Shown here one piece after another: positions 4,616 to 5,914 of a stretch of DNA of 5,914 bases. The notes under the pieces were generated by a model. It had not been told where the DNA came from, did no database searches, and saw only the letters and a list, made by a program, of their open reading frames with translations. The stretch is taken from contig JALOLM010000459.1 in assembly GCA_025455985.1 (NCBI GenBank), positions 1 to 5,914 of the forward strand. Direction: 5' to 3'. This stretch comes from Candidatus Nanopelagicales bacterium. GTDB taxonomy: Bacteria > Actinomycetota > Actinomycetes > S36-B12 > UBA10799. Both the position numbers and the translations under genes were made by a program. Numbering within the stretch: position 1 is the stretch's first letter; each line of letters opens with the position of its first letter.

Positions 4616-5533
4616 ATGTCCACTGCTTCCACGATCCTGCTGCCGTTCCAGCCGGTGTCGATGTCGACCGCCCAGTTGGCGGCGGTGTCGTTCCTGGCCC
4701 GCTACTCCGGGCGCACCCACGCCATGTACACCTCCCAACTGAAGCGTTGGTTCGCCTGGTGCGGGGGCAACGGGCTCGATCCCTTGATCGGGATCAAGCG
4801 CGCCCACGTCGAGCTGTACATCCGCCACCTCGGCGAGTGCGGGCTGATGGACTCCTCGATCGTGACCATGATGCACGGCGTCCGCGGGTACTTCCGGTTC
4901 GCCCACATCGACGGCCTCATCAGCGCCGACCCGGCCGTGTACGCCCGGCTGCCCAAGGTCCAACAAGACGAATCCCGCACCCAGGGCCTGGACCGCCTGG
5001 AGCTGATCCGGTTCCTGCAGGTCGCCCAAACGATCACCGTGCACCACGGCGCCCTGGCGTTCCTACTGGGCATCAACGCCCTGCGCGCCTCCGAGGCTGC
5101 AGGGGTGCGGATCGAGGACTACGCCGACACGATGCGCGGCTACCGGGTGCTGCACCTGGTCGGCAAGGGCAACAAGCCGGCCACCATGCCCGTCACCGTT
5201 CCGGTGCTGCGGGTGCTGGAGGCCTGCCGGGGCCAGCGCACCAGCGGGCCGCTGGTGCTGCGACCCGTGTCCGGGAACCCGATCGACCGCCGCGACGTGT
5301 ACCGGATGGTCGCCCGGATCGCGAAGGCCGCGCAGATCCCCCGGCACATCAGCCCCCACTCCCTACGCCACGCCGCGATCACCAACGCCCTGGACGCCGG
5401 GGTCCCGCTGCGCGACGCCCAGATCCTGGCCCGCCACGCAGACCCCCGCACCACCGAGCACTACGACCGCGCCCGCGGCAACCTCGACCGCCACGGAGTG
5501 CACTTCCTCACCGCCTACGTCGCCGGCGTCTGA
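4616..5533 (+). CDS. Tyrosine recombinase / integrase, complete
   Basis: It encodes 305 residues and catalyses site-specific DNA strand exchange. The N-terminal SAM-like core-binding domain (about 15-110) includes SFLARYSGRTHAMYTSQLKR and a helix ending MMHGVRGYFRFAHIDG. The catalytic domain (about 120-300) has every expected residue: R157 in INALRASEAAG, K184 in the LVGKGNKPA hairpin, H248 and R251 in SPHSLRHAAITNALDAG, H274 in LARHADPRTT, and the nucleophile Y283 in TEHYDRAR. The length fits XerC/D-like recombinases and simple integrases without a long arm-binding domain. The gene is intact and should be functional. It is divergent from the toxin-antitoxin pair across a 214-base region. Its target is unknown: I see no tRNA gene and no excisionase gene in the window. 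The catalytic assignment is strong; its role in a mobile element is inferred. Confidence 0.93.
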   Translation: MSTASTILLPFQPVSMSTAQLAAVSFLARYSGRTHAMYTSQLKRWFAWCGGNGLDPLIGIKRAHVELYIRHLGECGLMDSSIVTMMHGVRGYFRFAHIDGLISADPAVYARLPKVQQDESRTQGLDRLELIRFLQVAQTITVHHGALAFLLGINALRASEAAGVRIEDYADTMRGYRVLHLVGKGNKPATMPVTVPVLRVLEACRGQRTSGPLVLRPVSGNPIDRRDVYRMVARIAKAAQIPRHISPHSLRHAAITNALDAGVPLRDAQILARHADPRTTEHYDRARGNLDRHGVHFLTAYVAGV

Positions 5534-5642
5534 ACACCGCCCGGGGGCGAAGACCGCACACACGGGGCAGATGCGGGAGCCGCCCTCCGCCTGTCGAGCA
5601 CTTTGGGGCAGGGACCACGACCCAGGCTGGCCGCGGCCTCGA

Positions 5643-5702
5643 GGCGTCCCACAGCGGACGAACGGCGGTGGCTCGGACGCCCCGTCACTGCCGTGGGACG
5701 CC
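5643..5702. repeat. 10-bp inverted repeat with extra GACGCC copies
   Basis: GGCGTCCCAC (5643-5652) is the exact reverse complement of GTGGGACGCC (5693-5702), with 40 bases between. The core GACGCC also occurs at 5676-5681 and 5707-5712, so direct copies start at 5676, 5697 and 5707, about two and one helical turns apart. It could be a protein-binding array for a regulator of the next gene or for the recombinase, or chance in GC-rich sequence. Confidence 0.45.
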
Positions 5703-5736
5703 GTGCGACGCCCCAAGGGGCTGCGGACATAGGCAG

Positions 5737-5765
5737 TTGACGGGCCGTCTGGCTCGCCAAGTCCT
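5737..5765 (+). promoter_or_regulatory. Weak candidate promoter for the exported-protein gene
   Basis: TTGACG at 5737-5742 is a near-consensus -35. With a 17-base spacer the -10 would be AGTCCT (5760-5765), a poor match. The position, about 20-45 bases before the gene, is right, but only the -35 is convincing. Confidence 0.22.
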
Positions 5766-5787
5766 CATGAGTTGGGGGTACAAAGTG

Positions 5788-5914
5788 ATGATCAGGTCGA
5801 AGTTCGTCCTATCGCTGGCAGTGGCAGGGCTGGCGACGGTATCGCTCTCGGCTCCGGCAGCCCAGGCCGACGGGCCGCAACACTGCTGGCTGGATGTCGA
5901 GACAGGGCAGAGCG
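5788..5914 (+). CDS. Exported protein, N-terminal part only (runs off the window)
   Basis: Forty-two codons are visible from ATG 5788; GTG 5785 directly before it is an alternative. GGGGG (5774-5778) lies about 9 nt upstream as ribosome binding site. The N-terminus is a textbook Sec signal peptide: MIRSK, a hydrophobic core FVLSLAVAGLATVSL, and cleavage most likely after APAAQA (residue 27). The mature protein starts DGPQHCWLDVETGQS, with an early cysteine, like several small secreted actinomycete proteins. I cannot name the family from so few residues. It follows the recombinase on the same strand after about 250 bases and is probably transcribed separately. Confidence 0.7.
   Translation, partial: MIRSKFVLSLAVAGLATVSLSAPAAQADGPQHCWLDVETGQS

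Larger units (their letters stand above)
5534..5784. other. Intergenic region after the recombinase, with an inverted repeat
   Basis: I see no gene in these 251 bases. The notable content is the inverted repeat at 5643-5702, listed separately. GCCCC-AA-GGGGC at 5710-5721 is a tight palindrome whose two-base loop is too short for a normal terminator hairpin. If the recombinase acts next to its own gene, an attachment site could lie here, but none can be shown from one copy. Confidence 0.4.

Noticed and set aside
3917..5047. A 376-codon minus-strand open frame
   Set aside because: Only its last 79 codons (from GTG 4156) are coding. The rest is antisense to the recombinase and the antitoxin, is rich in Arg/Pro/His/Gly and resembles no protein.
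1..5914. tRNA or rRNA genes, or an integrase attachment site in a tRNA
   Set aside because: I saw no tRNA-like sequence (no convincing T-arm with CCA-side stem) and no rRNA motif on either strand.

Overview
The window is GC-rich. Start codons are often GTG or TTG, and the proteins (Ala/Arg/Val-rich exported proteins, a NYN-domain protein, an IS630 element, a BrnT-like toxin) look like those of an actinomycete (Actinomycetota). I cannot name a genus. The content is accessory: one insertion sequence, the tail of a second, a tyrosine recombinase, a toxin-antitoxin pair and several small exported proteins with no recognisable family.

Layout. From the left edge to 1018 (+) lies the 3' part of a NYN-domain putative ribonuclease with a likely LOTUS/OST-HTH-type C-terminal region. 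Positions 1019-1428 hold no intact gene, but 1241-1348 encodes what looks like the C-terminal tail of an IS21-type IstB ATPase. A small exported protein (1429-1806, +) converges on a two-gene minus-strand operon: a single-pass membrane protein (2627-2220) followed, 4 nt after its stop, by a secreted four-cysteine protein (2215-1820) whose ribosome binding site sits inside the end of the first gene. Upstream of this operon lies a perfect 19-bp tandem repeat. Exactly at its edge an IS630-family element (2680-3792, 1113 bp) has inserted into a CTAG target. The transposase points towards the operon and is split by one in-frame amber codon between the first and second catalytic aspartates.

From 3917 to 5533 there is a divergent module. 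On the minus strand a ribbon-helix-helix antitoxin (4401-4153) overlaps a BrnT-like toxin (4156-3917) by GTGA. On the plus strand lies a complete 305-aa tyrosine recombinase (4616-5533) with all catalytic residues. After a non-coding stretch carrying a 10-bp inverted repeat, another exported protein starts at 5788 and runs off the right edge.

How it fits together (inference): the recombinase and toxin-antitoxin pair look like a mobility/stability module, while the IS630 element and the istB remnant show repeated transposition here. No attachment site could be identified. The least explained items are the coupled membrane/secreted pair with its upstream repeat and the other small exported proteins. 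I found nothing that proves a new system; the coupled pair is the best candidate for something undescribed.
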